64,000 nucleotides of DNA. Source: Syngnathus acus (lineage: Eukaryota; Chordata; Actinopteri; Syngnathiformes; Syngnathidae). The notes beneath the pieces were generated by a model that saw only the letters and a program-made list of their open reading frames with translations, was not told the DNA's origin and made no database searches. Location of the stretch: assembly GCF_901709675.1 (NCBI RefSeq), contig NC_051090.1, positions 5,014,342 through 5,078,341 of the forward strand, read 5' to 3'. Shown in pieces: positions 1 through 18,000 of the stretch (position 1 is its first letter; every line of letters starts with the position of its first letter). The position numbers and the translations under genes are program-made.

Positions 1-150
1 CGTGCACTAGGTGTAGTATGTTGCCCATGAAGTGAATGTTCCTTTCTTTATGACAAGCTGTCTTTCAAGTCTAAAGACATTACAGAGGAAAAAGCCCCTG
101 GCTTTTGTTTATAGACATACGCTATAACTGTTGTTGATGTGTTTTGACAG

Positions 151-2056
151 TTGCCCAGAATAACGAGAAACTGCAAGACAGTCAGTGCATATTTGATTTA
201 ACACCAAGTCAAGCAGACCAAATCAGAAACGCAAGGTAGGCATGTGGAGTGTTTCCCCAAATACTTTTTTTTTTTTTTTTTTTTGTGAGCCTGTGGTATA
301 ACTCGATGTCTTTGATTATTACAGCGAAATTCGCCCAGGAATTAGATCGATCCAAGTGGTTCTTAGGTAAGAGTAAAGCGCTAATAAATTGTATCACTTA
401 AAATATTCTGAGCCAGCACATACTCATCACTCACTGAAATCAAAATCATTGTAGATTGTTTCATTCTTACACTGGGAACCTTTTCTGTGTTGCAGAATAT
501 GTTACACGGACTCCATTGGGGTTCAGGAGGACCAGTACCCTCCCAACATCGCTGTTAAAGTCAACCAGTCTTATTGTCATGTTCCTGTGAGTTCTAGTAA
601 AGTGTGCGACAGAAATATCACTGGCTTTGTTTAAAAAGGAAAAATGCTCACTATTTTTCATTTCTTCTTCAGGGCTACTATCCGTCTAACAAGCCTGGTG
701 TGGAACCCCGCCGGCCTTGTCGCCCTGTGAACATAACTCCTTGGTTGCAACTTTCCACCGTCACCAACAGAATCACTGTCACCTGGGGAAACTTTGGAAA
801 GGTCTGCGTCGAGTTCACGGAAACTTATTTTCTACTGTTCATGGCCGTATACTCATGACTTCGCTTTTCAGCGGTACTCGGTGGCCGTGTACTTAGTGAG
901 GATGTTCACTGCGGCCGACCTTTTCAGCCAGCTCAAACTCTGCTCCGTTGAGAGTGCAGAGCGCTGTCGCGAGCGCAGTGAGTTTTCATCTTTTACTTTT
1001 CTATTAATATCTTGCCCAAAATTGTTCGCGATAATGTTTTTTTTTTTTTTATGTGTTTATTTGTAGTTCAAGACAAGTTACGTTTTGACCCGGAGAGTGA
1101 GATTGCCACTACAGGTCTTCGGGTTTCGCTCATTTGTCCAGTGAGTTGATGTTGATTTAAAGTTCTCTTCAATGTTTTGCTAATATGACTTTAATTCGTG
1201 CACACTTCCTTGTCTCCTCAGCTGGTAAAGATGCGGATCGGCGTGCCGTGTCGAGTTCTAACCTGCGCCCATCTACAGTGTTTCGACGCAGTCTTCTTCC
1301 TGCAGATGAATGAGAAGAAGCCCACGTGGACCTGCCCTGTGTGTGACAAGCCGGCTCCCTTTGAGCTGCTCACTATTGACGGGTAAGATGGTGCCCATTT
1401 CAAAATCGCTCCAACACTCCTAATATAGTACTTCCCTATACTACTTGGAAATAATAACCCCTTTTTTTTTTCTTTTGGACAACATTTTATCGCCACTGAT
1501 CTCATTGTCCTACTAAATCAAAAATAGCAAGGGCTCGCTAAGGACCGTATGCATGTTTCAGGTTGATGTCCGAGATCCTGAAAGAGACAAACGAGGATAT
1601 CGAGGAGATCGAGTACCTGACTGACGGTTCCTGGCAACCCATCACCGACGACAAGGAGAAGGAAAAGGAAAGAGAACGCAGCGACACGCCGGAGTTCTCC
1701 ATGGTCGATATGTGTAAGTGGAAAACACTTCACATTGCACAGATTTTTCCGGAATGCACTTGAAGTGACACTGAAACTTTGCAGGTGTTCCCGAGACAAA
1801 CGGCCACTCGCCAGCCCACAGCAGCACCAGCCTGTCAGGCAAATCCGGAGGGGGCGCCACGGCGGGCGTCGTCAGCGGAGGGCCCGCCGCGCCGCCCGGA
1901 GGCGTGGTGGTGGATCTGACTCTTGACTCGTCCTCTGAGGAGGAAGGTGGCGGGGGTGGCGGCGGCGACAGCGAGGACACTGAGGACAGCGCCGACAGCC
2001 CCGCCACTAAGAGAGGCCGCTACAACTACGACAAGGACTTGGTCACCGCGTACTGA
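151..2056 (+). CDS. pias4: E3 SUMO-protein ligase PIAS4, 3' nine coding exons (5' truncated by window)
   Basis: Coding exons read at 151-235, 325-366, 496-586, 673-801, 872-977, 1067-1140, 1222-1382, 1562-1713 and 1785-2056. Each is flanked by AG/GT and all are in frame, giving 369 residues plus the stop. The 5' exons (SAP domain and start) lie before the window. The first exons give the PINIT region ([42 protein letters not shown]). The SP-RING follows, with its metal-binding C/H residues in [19 protein letters not shown] and [11 protein letters not shown]. The last exon holds a SUMO-interacting motif ([14 protein letters not shown]) followed by a Gly-rich/acidic tail ending in [12 protein letters not shown] proteins transfer SUMO to nuclear targets through the SP-RING and Ubc9; PIAS4 (PIASy) acts in transcription repression and DNA-damage signalling. 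The SP-RING wording ([20 protein letters not shown]) fits PIAS4 better than PIAS1-3. The pias4a/b choice is unresolved. Confidence 0.
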
Positions 2057-3675
2057 CCCCCGCAGCTACTCTTCAACCCCTCCCTCGTCCCCTCTCACGG
2101 CTTTGACAAGGAGGGGGTTGAAAGCACGGAAAATGGAACAGTAATACACTAGACACAGTGACCCCCCCTCCCCCTCCTCCCTATCATCAAAAAACATCAC
2201 AGCCTTTTAGCAGTTCCACACTCGCGTAACAAACCTTCAGTCTAGCGTCGTCAAGATTCCCGTTTGCACTCGACTTGACCACTGGAAGCCGACAACTTTT
2301 GGCTCAACATCATCCTGCAGCCAATACTGTACTTCAATGAGAGAATTTCAATGCATTGCCCCCTCCCCTCAACTTCCTACGAACCCCTTTCTTGATTGCT
2401 GTCTGACCAGGAAGAAAAAGCTCTCCACAGCACCGTGCATCCGATTTTTGGCACATTTGAGCTGTTTGTGCTACTCAGTTCAAGGTGGAATGGAAGAAAA
2501 AAAGAAAAATGGCAAAAGAATAATATGAACGTGATGCAAACCTCTCTTGTGGCATGTTTTTTTTTTTTTTTTTTTTTTGGTTAGAATTTAATTCATTTTA
2601 ATTTTCAGTGAAGATCATCACTGACCCGGATGTGTGAAAATTTCCATTCCCTTGGTTATTTTATTTTGCCCCTTTTTAGATTGAGAAAAAAAAGAAAAAC
2701 TACCTCAGTCATTACACTCTCAGCAGACTAATCTGAACGAGTAAAGGACAGACTCTGATGGCCATTTTACACTGGATTTTTCTTTTTTTTTCTATATTTT
2801 TAATTACATTATTCTATGCAGGTCATCTTTAGTGGCATCAGCGCTGTTGGCTTGCTTCTACTTTTGAGATCTCACAGGAAATGGTTGAAGTACTGCAGCC
2901 TTTAGCTGTACAGTTAGCAGGACAGGCGCTCTGCTCTGCTTGTTCCTCTTTATGCGGAAGTATCTAAATTATTCACAAATGCTGTTATCCTCTCCCACTT
3001 TCCTTGCATTTATGTACATTCGATTGCATTGTTCAGTTAATGAACCTTGTGTGTGGTTTGGAGCTTGAGCTGTCTTCATCTTCATGACTTTGCTGTTTTG
3101 CAGTGGCTTTCAAATGTCTTGACTAATCCAAACACAAGCAACGTCCTCCACCCGCAATCCTCCAGTTCAACTCTCATAGGACTTTTTAAAATTGGGACCC
3201 GGAGCCGTTTGCACACTTTTTGTTTATTACTTTAAAGCCATTGGGTAGTGAGTATTCCTCCAAACACCTGCCACAGCACAAGGACCAGGAATTGGGAACG
3301 TTGGACACTCGTTGGGCCTAACAGGGAATGTTGATAACTCGATTTGGATTTTGGTTGTAAAATTAGTTTAATCTGATCTTCCAGCTCGTTTTCTCACCCT
3401 CACTCGTTCCTCATAATCTGTCTATCCAGGTTATTCTCGGAAGTCCCCACCGGTGTAGATTTGCTTCTATGGAACTGAGCCAGATGTTTTTTTTTTGGGC
3501 GAGTGCGAGGGGCCGGGTGTCTGGTTGTGACTACAGTACGTTGTGGCATCTTTTACGGTAAATGCATAAGGTTGCATGGACAGATGCTTACAATCCATGA
3601 TGTAAATGTTTTTCTTTTGTTGTCGTTTTTTTATATGTTCATATTAAAAGTCAATAAAATTTAAATGATATTTTA
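2057..3675 (+). other. pias4: pias4 3' UTR
   Basis: This is non-coding sequence directly after the pias4 stop, with T-rich runs (2559-2578, 2781-2790). It ends near an AATAAA at 3653-3658 that lies in an AT-rich context. No intron or other gene is visible in it. The exact 3' end is inferred from the signal only; a second AT-rich ATTAAA lies near 3848 and could give a longer form. Confidence 0.
3653..3658 (+). terminator. Polyadenylation signal AATAAA of pias4
   Basis: Perfect AATAAA hexamer about 1.6 kb after the stop codon, following a T-rich stretch. It is the only perfect hexamer noticed between the pias4 stop and the map2k2 start, so it is the likeliest cleavage signal. Confidence 0.
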
Positions 3676-4773
3676 TTATTAAGACTCAAATTGCTTCCAG
3701 TTGTTCCGACAGGCAAAACCAGAAGGGAAGATGATGTCTGAGGACTTAAAGGGTGTGTGGTTCAATTCCAGATGCTCACTCAGCTTTGAGGATACGATTG
3801 TACAATTGAACAATGATGGAATTCTAACAGCTGTTATTGATGTATGGAATTAAAAGTCCAGTTCTCTAAAACGTGGCTGTTTTTTTTGTTGGGATCCAGA
3901 CACTGTAGTGATATATGTCTTCATGTGATGTGTAATTTTATTGTCTCAATGTTGCAAAAATGTATGTTTATTACCTTCATGTTCAGTTCCCTTATATGAC
4001 CACTGGGCGGCAGCAATGTGTACACGGCATTGAAGTCAATAGTAAAGTGGCACGAAAGCGACGTCGTCCCGTTATGATTAGTTAAAAGTCGTGATTCCAA
4101 TATTTCAAGGTAGTGTTATTGTGTTTAACTCGCGATTTATTTTTCTTCAAAACTTTTCAATTTGGACCTGCTACTCTCGCTGAAGTGACGGGATCTCCTT
4201 GTGGGTGTCACTCAGGTCTGCCGCTTCCTGTATTGACGGACCACCACCGGTCACAGACGAAAGCTCTGCCACCTGGCCACAGAGCCTTCCCCCCCAGCCC
4301 GGTTGTAACTTTGCGGAGGGACGCCAGACGACCACCTACAGCCGCCCCCCGGTGCTACCGTCGGTTATACGGGGGGGAAAACGTGGCGGGCCGCTGAGTC
4401 TCGCGGATTCCCTTTTCCGGTAGCACTAGCTTGGTGGCTAATGGCTAGCAGCAGGTAGATAACCCCGATAAGAAGCCTCCAAAAAAGAGCAATGCGCTCA
4501 CCTCGAATATAATCATATTGAAAGGACATTTTCATTAAAAACGCCTCGATATGTCACGTTTTAGCCAAACATTGGAGTGACACGGCTCGTGAAAGTGTCA
4601 TCTGTTCGCTGACGTTAGCCAGCTAATTCGTTAGCCACCTAGACGTGATCCTGTTGCTCGCGAGCGAACGAGGGAAGGGCCACTTTGCCACAACTGCTCG
4701 GCCCGGTGCAGTTTAGTTCGTTTTTTTGGGGACAATATTTGAGTTTTAAGACAGTTTCCCCGCCACATCTGAG
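3676..4773. other. Intergenic region and probable map2k2 promoter/5' UTR
   Basis: About 1.1 kb between pias4 and the map2k2 ATG. The first half is AT-rich with no recognisable gene. From about 4180 to 4450 the sequence turns GC- and CpG-rich, as expected of a housekeeping promoter and 5' UTR, and it runs without a splice requirement into the ATG at 4774. A CTCF-like match (CCACTGGGCGGCAG) sits near 4000. The transcription start is not defined by any clear TATA box. Confidence 0.
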
Positions 4774-10204
<5,431 letters not shown>

Positions 10205-10295
10205 AGCCCGCCCGCCCCTCCCACCTCGAGCACTGCCCTCGTCACACCGCTGGGTCTTGCTTGCATATTCACTTACATTCTCTTGTACAATCCTT

Positions 10296-10319
10296 CACAC
10301 ACACACACACACACACACA
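10296..10319. repeat. (CA)n microsatellite in map2k2 3' UTR
   Basis: Twelve uninterrupted CA units, about 90 nt after the map2k2 stop codon. Confidence 0.
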
Positions 10320-11641
10320 TTGACACTTTTCTCATGTTGTTTTTGGGCTTAAAAACGGTTCCTCTCATGTATTTGTTCACCAGCAGCAGCTGCAGGGCTC
10401 TCGAGTCGTCGTACTGTAAGACCACAAGCTTCACCAGGCCAATGTCACCTTCCACTCGGCTGCAGGGGAGGGGGGGCGGTTAACGCTTTGATTGACATTT
10501 GTTTTATTCTAGCTCTTTTCTATGGCAACGGTTGATAGCAGCAGAGAAACAGACAGGGCGAACCTAAACGTAGTCAAATCGAAATAGATTGTGATCAACA
10601 TTTATTTACGCAGACCTCTTTTTCCTCAAACTAACGACCCCGAAACGATCTGCCATATTGTAATTACATTTGTTATGAATAGTGTGCGGTAAAGATAGGC
10701 ACAGTCAAGTAAATTTTTTTTGCTCTTTTTTTGGGAGATGGGGTGGGCTGGGGTTAAACAATTGATCGCTCTGAGGATCACAAACCAAAGAGGATACTCG
10801 CACTTATCAATGCCTGATCAGTACCCCTCCTTTGTGTTGGCACATTCACGAAGAACGTTGCACTTTGGATGAAATTCGGTGCAGTTTGCGTTGACATTGT
10901 TTCCTCATACATTTCAATCACACTCTCCGGTAAGAGGCCAGGGAGAGGCCAGGAATAATATACCGCGTCTTTGAATGACGCTGACAAAACAATGATTCAA
11001 AATGTATTCATGGGATGCTATAGCATGGTTTAATCTTTCTTATACTGTGCGTGTATTTTGTTTTAATGGTGCGGATGGTCCAGCTGGTGTTTTGAAGAGA
11101 ACCCTCTGTGCTATCAATATAAATCATTTTTGTTCGCTAATATTTTGTTTTCTTTGTTGTTGATCTGTACTTTTCTCCCTCCCTGAGGTGAACTTGGTTA
11201 CGCTCCCCACTGTGGCACGCCAAAAGCATCCGTCAGACTTGGCTTGTCCTTTCCGGGAAAACCTCGCACACCTTTAAAGCAAAGTGCGGTATAATTGGAC
11301 GTTAAGCTTGAGGCAAAGATTTCAGAAGTACAAAATAGGGTTCAACTGAGCATTGTTACCCGGGTCAGTGTTGGTCACATGCTGGTGGTGTTGCTAGCCT
11401 TGCTCGAACTCTTGCATTTTTTTTTTCTCTCTGCTTTTTTGGCTGCCAGCTCTTATTCTCCAAACTTTCAAACAATGTGCATTCGTTCAGAGCAAAAAAA
11501 GATGTGTCACAAAAACTACAGGAGTAGTATTTTGCAGTCTTAATATACAACCTTTTTTGATTTATGTAAATGACAAGGAAAATAGTCATTTATGATAATA
11601 TAAAAATGTGTTGGATATGGTTCTAATGTATAAAAGGATAA

Positions 11642-11647
11642 AATAAA
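11642..11647 (+). terminator. Polyadenylation signal AATAAA, probably map2k2
   Basis: AATAAA in an AT-rich context about 1.44 kb after the stop, followed by T/G-rich sequence. Confidence 0.
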
Positions 11648-11762
11648 ACTTATTTGTGAATGTAAGTTATATGAAGTCTAATGTGTTGCTAATGTTTTTC
11701 GAAATGACTCATTTGCCTATTGTGTGATTAGTTTATAAAATTGCCTGTTGGAAGTGATGTGC

Positions 11763-12250
11763 ATTCCAGTTCTTTTAAGTGAACTGACTCTTTAGAATCA
11801 GTTCACTCAAAAGATTCATTCAAACGAATCGTTCAACGAATCGTCCACCCCCCACACACACTGATCCTTTTTTTTTTTTTAACTTCAATAACACACACAA
11901 CTAAGCAATACACCAGACAAAAAACAATCAAGTAAACACACAGTAATGTCGACAACGGCAACGCACACATTTTTCTCTATATTACAACATCCCGTGGGAA
12001 CAACATATACGTCAAACGGGTGTAACTACACCCCCCCCAAAAAATTATATATAATAAGTGGCTTGGTTATTCACACATTTCTTTCTATAATACAAAACCT
12101 ACACTGGTGTTGGCTCGTGAGTGAACGATGGGTTCAAACGAACGAATCTTTTCAGTGAATGAGAGTTCCTAAAGTCACTTTAGGAAGTGATTCGTTCACT
12201 CTCGTTCACTGAAAGGATTCGTTCTTTTGAACCCACGAGCCAACAGTATC
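11763..12250. mobile_element. Fold-back, probably non-autonomous DNA element
   Basis: The right end (12108-12245) is a long imperfect inverted repeat. TGTTGGCTCGTG at 12108 is mirrored by CACGAGCCAACA ending at 12245, with further mirrored GGGTTCAAA, GAACGAATC and TTTCAGTGAA blocks meeting at a small palindrome (CCTAAAGTCACTTTAGG). The left end carries a second near-palindrome at 11779-11806 and repeated GAATCGTTC motifs. There is no open frame for a transposase. The structure fits a MITE or fold-back relic; the outer limits and any target-site duplication are not certain. Confidence 0.
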
Positions 12251-13740
12251 AGGATGTAAAAGGCTCATGTGAGTAATGAAGTAACACGTAAAAAGGCGAG
12301 CAAATCCACTATAATAATAATAATAATAATTAAATCCACTATAGTTAGTACTCGGGAGTTGCTAGCTTATTTAGCTACAGGTAGCTAGCACACGGGAGTC
12401 ATGATGCTAACTTCGGTTCTCAATAGCTACATTAAATTCCTGCGATAATTTAAATTCTTTACAGCTATATATTAATTATTCCATAACACAGGAGGGTAAC
12501 TACTGTATGTTTGCTCCTTGTTGCAGTATTCCTCCGGAGATTCTTAAAATTGTCATAATGTGAGACCAAACCAAGGTAAGAATCGTCATGCAAACTCTGT
12601 TTCTAGTGTATGCTTGCTAGCCACAATATTAGCTACACCTCCATGAAGTCCATTAGAAGGGCTGCATAATGACCAGTTGATGTTATTATGTATACTTAAC
12701 TACTCCCCAAAAATAATCAATTAGTACAAATAATACATCTTTGTTTGTTTGTGAATGCTAGGGACATATACTGATGGTAAATCTTCTGTTGACATGACAG
12801 ATGAAACTAATAACCTGTTGCCATTCCTACAAAGTATTTAAACACAGAACAGTTAAACATGCCCATTAAAAGTGTAGACAGTCAAATTTAAGTTCACGTG
12901 TAAAGTGACTGTGTCACTGTATGGGCGTCAGCTCAATAAATGTTGGGAAACAATGTCAGAAAATACTTACGACGTCACTTATGAGTACTGAAGAGCAAAC
13001 AAGTTTCTTCCAACTTTTGTTTTTGTTTCTGCTGAAGAACGGCGCCCTCTAGATATACGTTGTGCCATTGCCTTCTCATGCATGGTGGACCCTGGGACAC
13101 GTGGTGTTAAGTATGTGTCCTATGTGTTTGCTTAAATGGGCATTCAAGCAAGTGTGTCACAATACTCCCTTTTTTGCCGCACAATGGCTGGCTTGCCCTC
13201 AGTTGGGGTGGTGTGCGAGTGTAGGTGGGCGGCAGGAAAGTGGCGCAACATCACATGCTTTGCGCATTTGGACACGGGGAACATACTCCTACACACTAAT
13301 GTCTTCCCTGACAGCTCACCTGTTGGAGCTTGGCAGGTATTATGAACTTCAACCAGTTGCCAAGTCAGGGAATGTGAAGGGGCTCGGTGGCACCCCCCCC
13401 CCCCCTCCACCACCACCACCACCACCACCACCACCCTATTATGTACTGGAATCTGCCAAGGCTTGCTTTTGGGGTGGGACGCCATGACCTCAGGCAGTGG
13501 GATGAGTGGGTGCAACTTGCAATAGAGAAGGAGAGGAGTAGCGGTTAAGAAAGGGAGGACAGCCTTATTTAACCTTAAACCACACATGATCTCAACCCAC
13601 AGCTCCATAGGCTGATGTGAAAGCACGACGTGGGGAGGCACGGGTTAATCATTTGTCTCATCGACTTTATGACGACAAGTGTCCACTTCAGACACGCAGG
13701 GAGAAATTTCCACTTGACGGCGGGCGGGGGGGAAGGGGGG
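12251..13740. other. Intergenic region between map2k2 and zbtb7a
   Basis: AT-rich with no recognised gene. It holds an ATA/AAT tract at 12311-12330, a C run plus a (CCA)n tract at 13393-13435, and CpG-poor sequence until about 13.7 kb. The open frame across the (CCA)n tract is low-complexity and not credible as a gene. Confidence 0.
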
Positions 13741-14022
13741 GGGGTGCTGAGGAGATGGAGGCTGTTTCTTTAAGAGCGAGGTCGAGTGAGGAGGAGAGAG
13801 AGAAAGGGAGGGACCTCTTTGCCCTCCAGAAACCAGGAAGGGAATTGAGTTGATCTGCTGCTGCTTGGTTAGCGCATACGGGGGCTTTAAGCCTGCACAA
13901 CAGTGACAGAGGCTGGGAGAAGGGAGAGAGAGCCACAGAGAGAGAGAGAGAGAGCGCTCCGGAGTGGAGGAGAGCGGAGGGCTGCGCTAATCCTACAACA
14001 AGCAGCACCACGGCCATCGCAG
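13740..14022 (+). other. zbtb7a: Probable non-coding first exon and promoter of zbtb7a
   Basis: A GA-rich stretch (GAGA tract about 13923-13956) ends in a good splice donor, CATCGCAG|GTGAGC, at 14022/14023. There is no TATA box. The next in-line acceptor of a recognised gene is the zbtb7a coding exon at 23423, and mammalian ZBTB7A also starts with a non-coding exon. The exon start is a guess. Confidence 0.
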
Positions 14023-14888
14023 GTGAGCTAAAAGACAGCCTGCCATCCCCTCGCTGGCTGCCCTGGGCCTGTCAAGCAGAGGGGGGAGCAGGGCCAGCGG
14101 AGGAGAGTGGGAGGAATGAGGGAGGAGGTCGTGGAGGGGAGGTGGGGGGTGCCCTGAGAGGTGGGTCGCCTGTCAAGGTTCCTCTTTTTGACACTGCTGC
14201 ACTTCCCTCGTACTGCTGGAGGATCTTAAAAGTTTACTGTTGCGACTTTTCAGGCAGGTGGAAGGCACTTACGGGAGGGGGGCGGCGAGCGAGCGGGAAC
14301 TGTTATGAATTAATAATCAAGTCAAAAGCAACTTTTTGTGACAGCGCCATGCACAGCATGCTCCCCTTGTTGTTATTTAGGTCAGGAGTTTGAGGTGTGT
14401 GACAAATGTCATGCCGCCATAAGCGCATGGCAGAGACTGATGCTCAATTTCATTTTATTGTGTGTATTATTTTTTTGATGCCTCTACTTGAATACCTGGC
14501 AGCCCGCTAGCAACACACTCCAGTGTATAATTCAGCCCCCGGAGTGCTTGCGTTAAAACAGGCTGGGAGAGAGGGGGGGGCGGGCGAGGGCCGAGGGAGC
14601 TGGGGCTCGTAGTCCCGTGCCAGAGCTCCAAAACAGATCAAGCGGGCCGCCAGAACTCCGTTTCCCAGAGTGCCTTGCCCGTGGCAATCCAGGAAAAAGA
14701 GCAGCCGCCAGCCTATCCCGGCGAGGAGGTGCGGCGTGTGAGCGGCTCTCGGCCCAATAAGGGAAGCCCATGCAGATATCCCAGTTGTGGGCTGAAAATA
14801 GAGGGGGGTGGGGTAATGATGGTTGCTGGAGGGGAAAGGGAGGAGGAGGAGGGGGGGGGGTCTGTTTGTGAGATCAGGCAAGGGCTTG

Positions 14889-15020
14889 CCTATATGACAA
14901 GGGCCACTCGCAAGTTTCCTGTCTGGTAAAGCTCGAGCCCTGCCCAGAGACGCAGGCAGCAGAGCTGGCCCACAGGCAGGCAGGGGAGGCAGAGCGGGGG
15001 GGACACTTACCTCCTATTTG
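14889..15020 (+). promoter_or_regulatory. zbtb7a: Candidate alternative first exon of zbtb7a
   Basis: A TATA-like CTATATGAC near 14890 is followed about 130 nt later by a strong donor, CTATTTG|GTAAGCAC, at 15020/15021. The stretch between is rich in GGCAGGCAG-like repeats and has no ORF of note. It could be a second promoter or a second 5' UTR exon. Evidence is the donor and the TATA-like site only. Confidence 0.
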
Positions 15021-18000
15021 GTAAGCACACCGAAAACACACACATTCACACACACATTGTCTTGAGAAGTGAGTCAGGCAGGAGGGATGGAACTCACATC
15101 ATGTTGCCAGTGAAGGAGTTCAGAGTTCTTGACCCACTTGCACACGAAGTAGGAAAAGGCAAATGGGTCAGTGTGCTCCGCTGCTTCTGTTCTCATGCAG
15201 CTTTTATTGCTTTGAAGAGACCTTCTTACGGTGTTCTCTCTCTGATATTATAAGTGTGGAACATTGAAGGAAGTTGCAAATTTGCAGTCAGGGACTGGAA
15301 TTGTTTGGGACTCTCCGAACCACCTAAACAAAGCTGGATGATTGTTCGAAATGTAGATCATTTTTGGCATCTTGCTCCAAGCTCACCTGCCTCACTTGTG
15401 GTTCGTGCCTCACGTGGGAGCAAGGCTGGACGTACTCGTTGGACCCGTTCCGTTGTTGTATTTTTGTTTGTGGACACCGAGAGGGTACTTGTTGCTTGGA
15501 AGCAATGTGGTATGCTTCTTAGAAGGAAGCGGCAAGGACTTTTTTTAAAACATTTTTTTATTAAATCAGCCAGGTCTCAATGTCAGGGCGTACCACAGAT
15601 AGCGCCATTATGATTGTACTGATTCTGTTCTTTTATGCTGCTTCTCAAGGTGCCGCTTTGGACCACACGGGCATAGTTGGCTCAAGCAAATCCCACCAAG
15701 AGGTTAAACTAGGACGCCATATGTGTTGAGTACGTAAGTGTGCACACACGCACGCATGTGTGTGCGTCTGTGTTACCAACAATAGATTCCAAGGGAATTG
15801 CAGGGGACTTCAGTGGCTGTGGGCTGGTCCAAGACACCACCCATCAATTTGGCGGTGAGGCTGAATACAGTTTGATATTCCTGTATGTTTGTGCCTCTAC
15901 CGCTATAGCCAGAAACGAGCAGCTTCCGGCTGACTGAGAAGACAGGTTTTCCTCATGTCGCCGTGGCACTTTGAAACCTTGACTTTTTTTTTTTTAACTG
16001 TAATATACAGTACACTATCTAACCCTTTTTATTATTATTTTATTGTAAATTTCAATCTTGTGAATGAATGACAGTGTACAGCATTGAGCACAGTGCATTG
16101 CAGAATAATCCATGGTGGCCATCTTCAAATCTTTATATGCAAGACAGGCAATGTTTAAAGTCACACGACAGCCGCAAAAGTTGGATTCAAACGAGATCCC
16201 GCAAAGCTGACGCGTCAAGCCGTAGTGAAAGATATAGCTGCCTTCGCCGATCATGCGCAACCCAACGTAGGCGGGATATTTCCGCAACTACGGAAGGCAA
16301 CCCGTAATTGTATAATTAGATGCATGACGGCGTTAGCAACTGATGTGACGATTTCTTTCAACATAACGAGGCAGGAGAACACCAAACGTTCCTAAGGCGG
16401 CAACATTACCCAAATTTCGACCAAAGTCGGAATGGGCCGTAGTGACCAACACTAACGGGCAAACACAACTAAGTGCTGTCATAATTACAGTAAATATTTG
16501 AACTGAACTGTAAAACATTCAAATGAAAAACAGTCCTTATGGCGTGCCGTCTCGTGTTTCAGAACCGCGGATTTTTACGCCGCCACGGACTGTTCGTAAC
16601 CTCAAAAAATTGTATGTTGGGACGCTCAAACCAAGGACCCACTGTTATAGTTACAATATGCAATTTTAAAAGGCATGAAATTACTAGTTGGACTTGGTCT
16701 CCCCCGTTCTCTGCATTTTCGACAGAAGGCAGGAGCTTAGGTAGTGTGAAAAGGGCCATCGCCAATCAAGCTTGTTAACTTGATGCGGATCCATTTTTTT
16801 TTCCATTTTGCCCTTAACTCACAAGCGCTAGAAAATAATCACTGTGAAACGTCAAATCAATAATATTTGATTACTAGATTGGCAGCTAGCATTGCATATT
16901 AATTTAACTCTAAAAGTTTTGTTTGAATTCCGAACGATGCAACCAAATGTTGTCATTTCGAGGCAACCCTGCAAATGCACGATACATGGCGGAGTCCTCC
17001 TTTTGTTTTTTTCTAAGCTTCATACCAAGCTGAGTCATTTCTTTCCTGCTGCGTGTAAATTCATGCTAAGTCATAATCGAATGGCTTCAGCAGCCCCTTT
17101 CCCCTCACTGCAGTCTCACTTCCACCCTTGTGTTTGGTTCCCCTGGTCAGCTGCTCGGCTCGTAACCGCACAGACCCCTCTCTGTTGTTTCCCTGTTGTT
17201 GTCCTCGCGTTCTAGGGGCAGTCAAGGGGCTTCTTCTGTTCTCTTCTGGGACATTTATTATGGAGAGGGCAATGCAACCTGATCAAATTAGGGCGAGCGA
17301 GAGACGCTCGGGATGTTTTCCAGGCTGGGGGTTGAAGACTTTTTTTTTTTTTTTTTTTTTAATGCTCATGGCATGACGAAAAAAACATGCATTCATTAAA
17401 GGCTCTCGTCACACGCCCACTGCCTATTTGGATATTGCTAAAATAACTAGCGCAGCGACCACAGCCGCCTTTTAATTAAACAGAGCAGAGTGGTCAGGAC
17501 GGCGGCATGTGACCAATGTGACACTGTTGATGTTGATTTAGGAGAGGAGATGGCTGGGTTGCGTTGGAGGTTGGCACGTCACAAGAGGACGGGCGGGGCG
17601 CCCTCAGCGGAAGTCCAGGAGGAGAAAGACAGAGAGAGAGAGGGGGGGGGAAGTGAGGTGATGCCCTTGCTGCTGAGATGGAGCAAACATAACGGCCGAA
17701 GAGGGAGGCTCACAAAGCGGGGACACAGGAGTTGAGCAAGCCGAGACCGGTCATCTGATTACACAGCGGCTTCTGTTACATGTCTGTTAGAGGCCCGCAG
17801 GAACAAGTCCTTTCCGTTTGGTCTGCGTGCGGCCTCGCTGGCCCATTCTCCCGTCCCGTCTGAAGCCATGTGTTAAGTTTTGGTCACCCTTCTCGGTTTG
17901 TAAGCACGTAGGCGTCACATTTGGAGACTTCGACTTTTAATAGTCAGCCACGCAAAAATAAAAGAGCGTTCGACGAAGTTGTGTGACCAATTTGTGGTTT

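Larger units (their letters stand above)
10205..11660 (+). other. map2k2: map2k2 3' UTR
   Basis: Non-coding tail after the stop. It begins C-rich, carries a (CA)n tract at 10296-10319, and becomes AT-rich toward an AATAAA at 11642-11647. The end point is inferred from that signal. Confidence 0.

Noticed and set aside
13036-13054. CTCF-like GGCGCCCTCTAGA
   Set aside because: Only about 11 of 14 core positions agree and the 5' half of the motif is missing.
13062-13641. Overlapping ORFs at 13.1-13.6 kb ending in Pro or Val runs
   Set aside because: The runs are translation of the C and (CCA)n tracts; no splice sites or domain were found.
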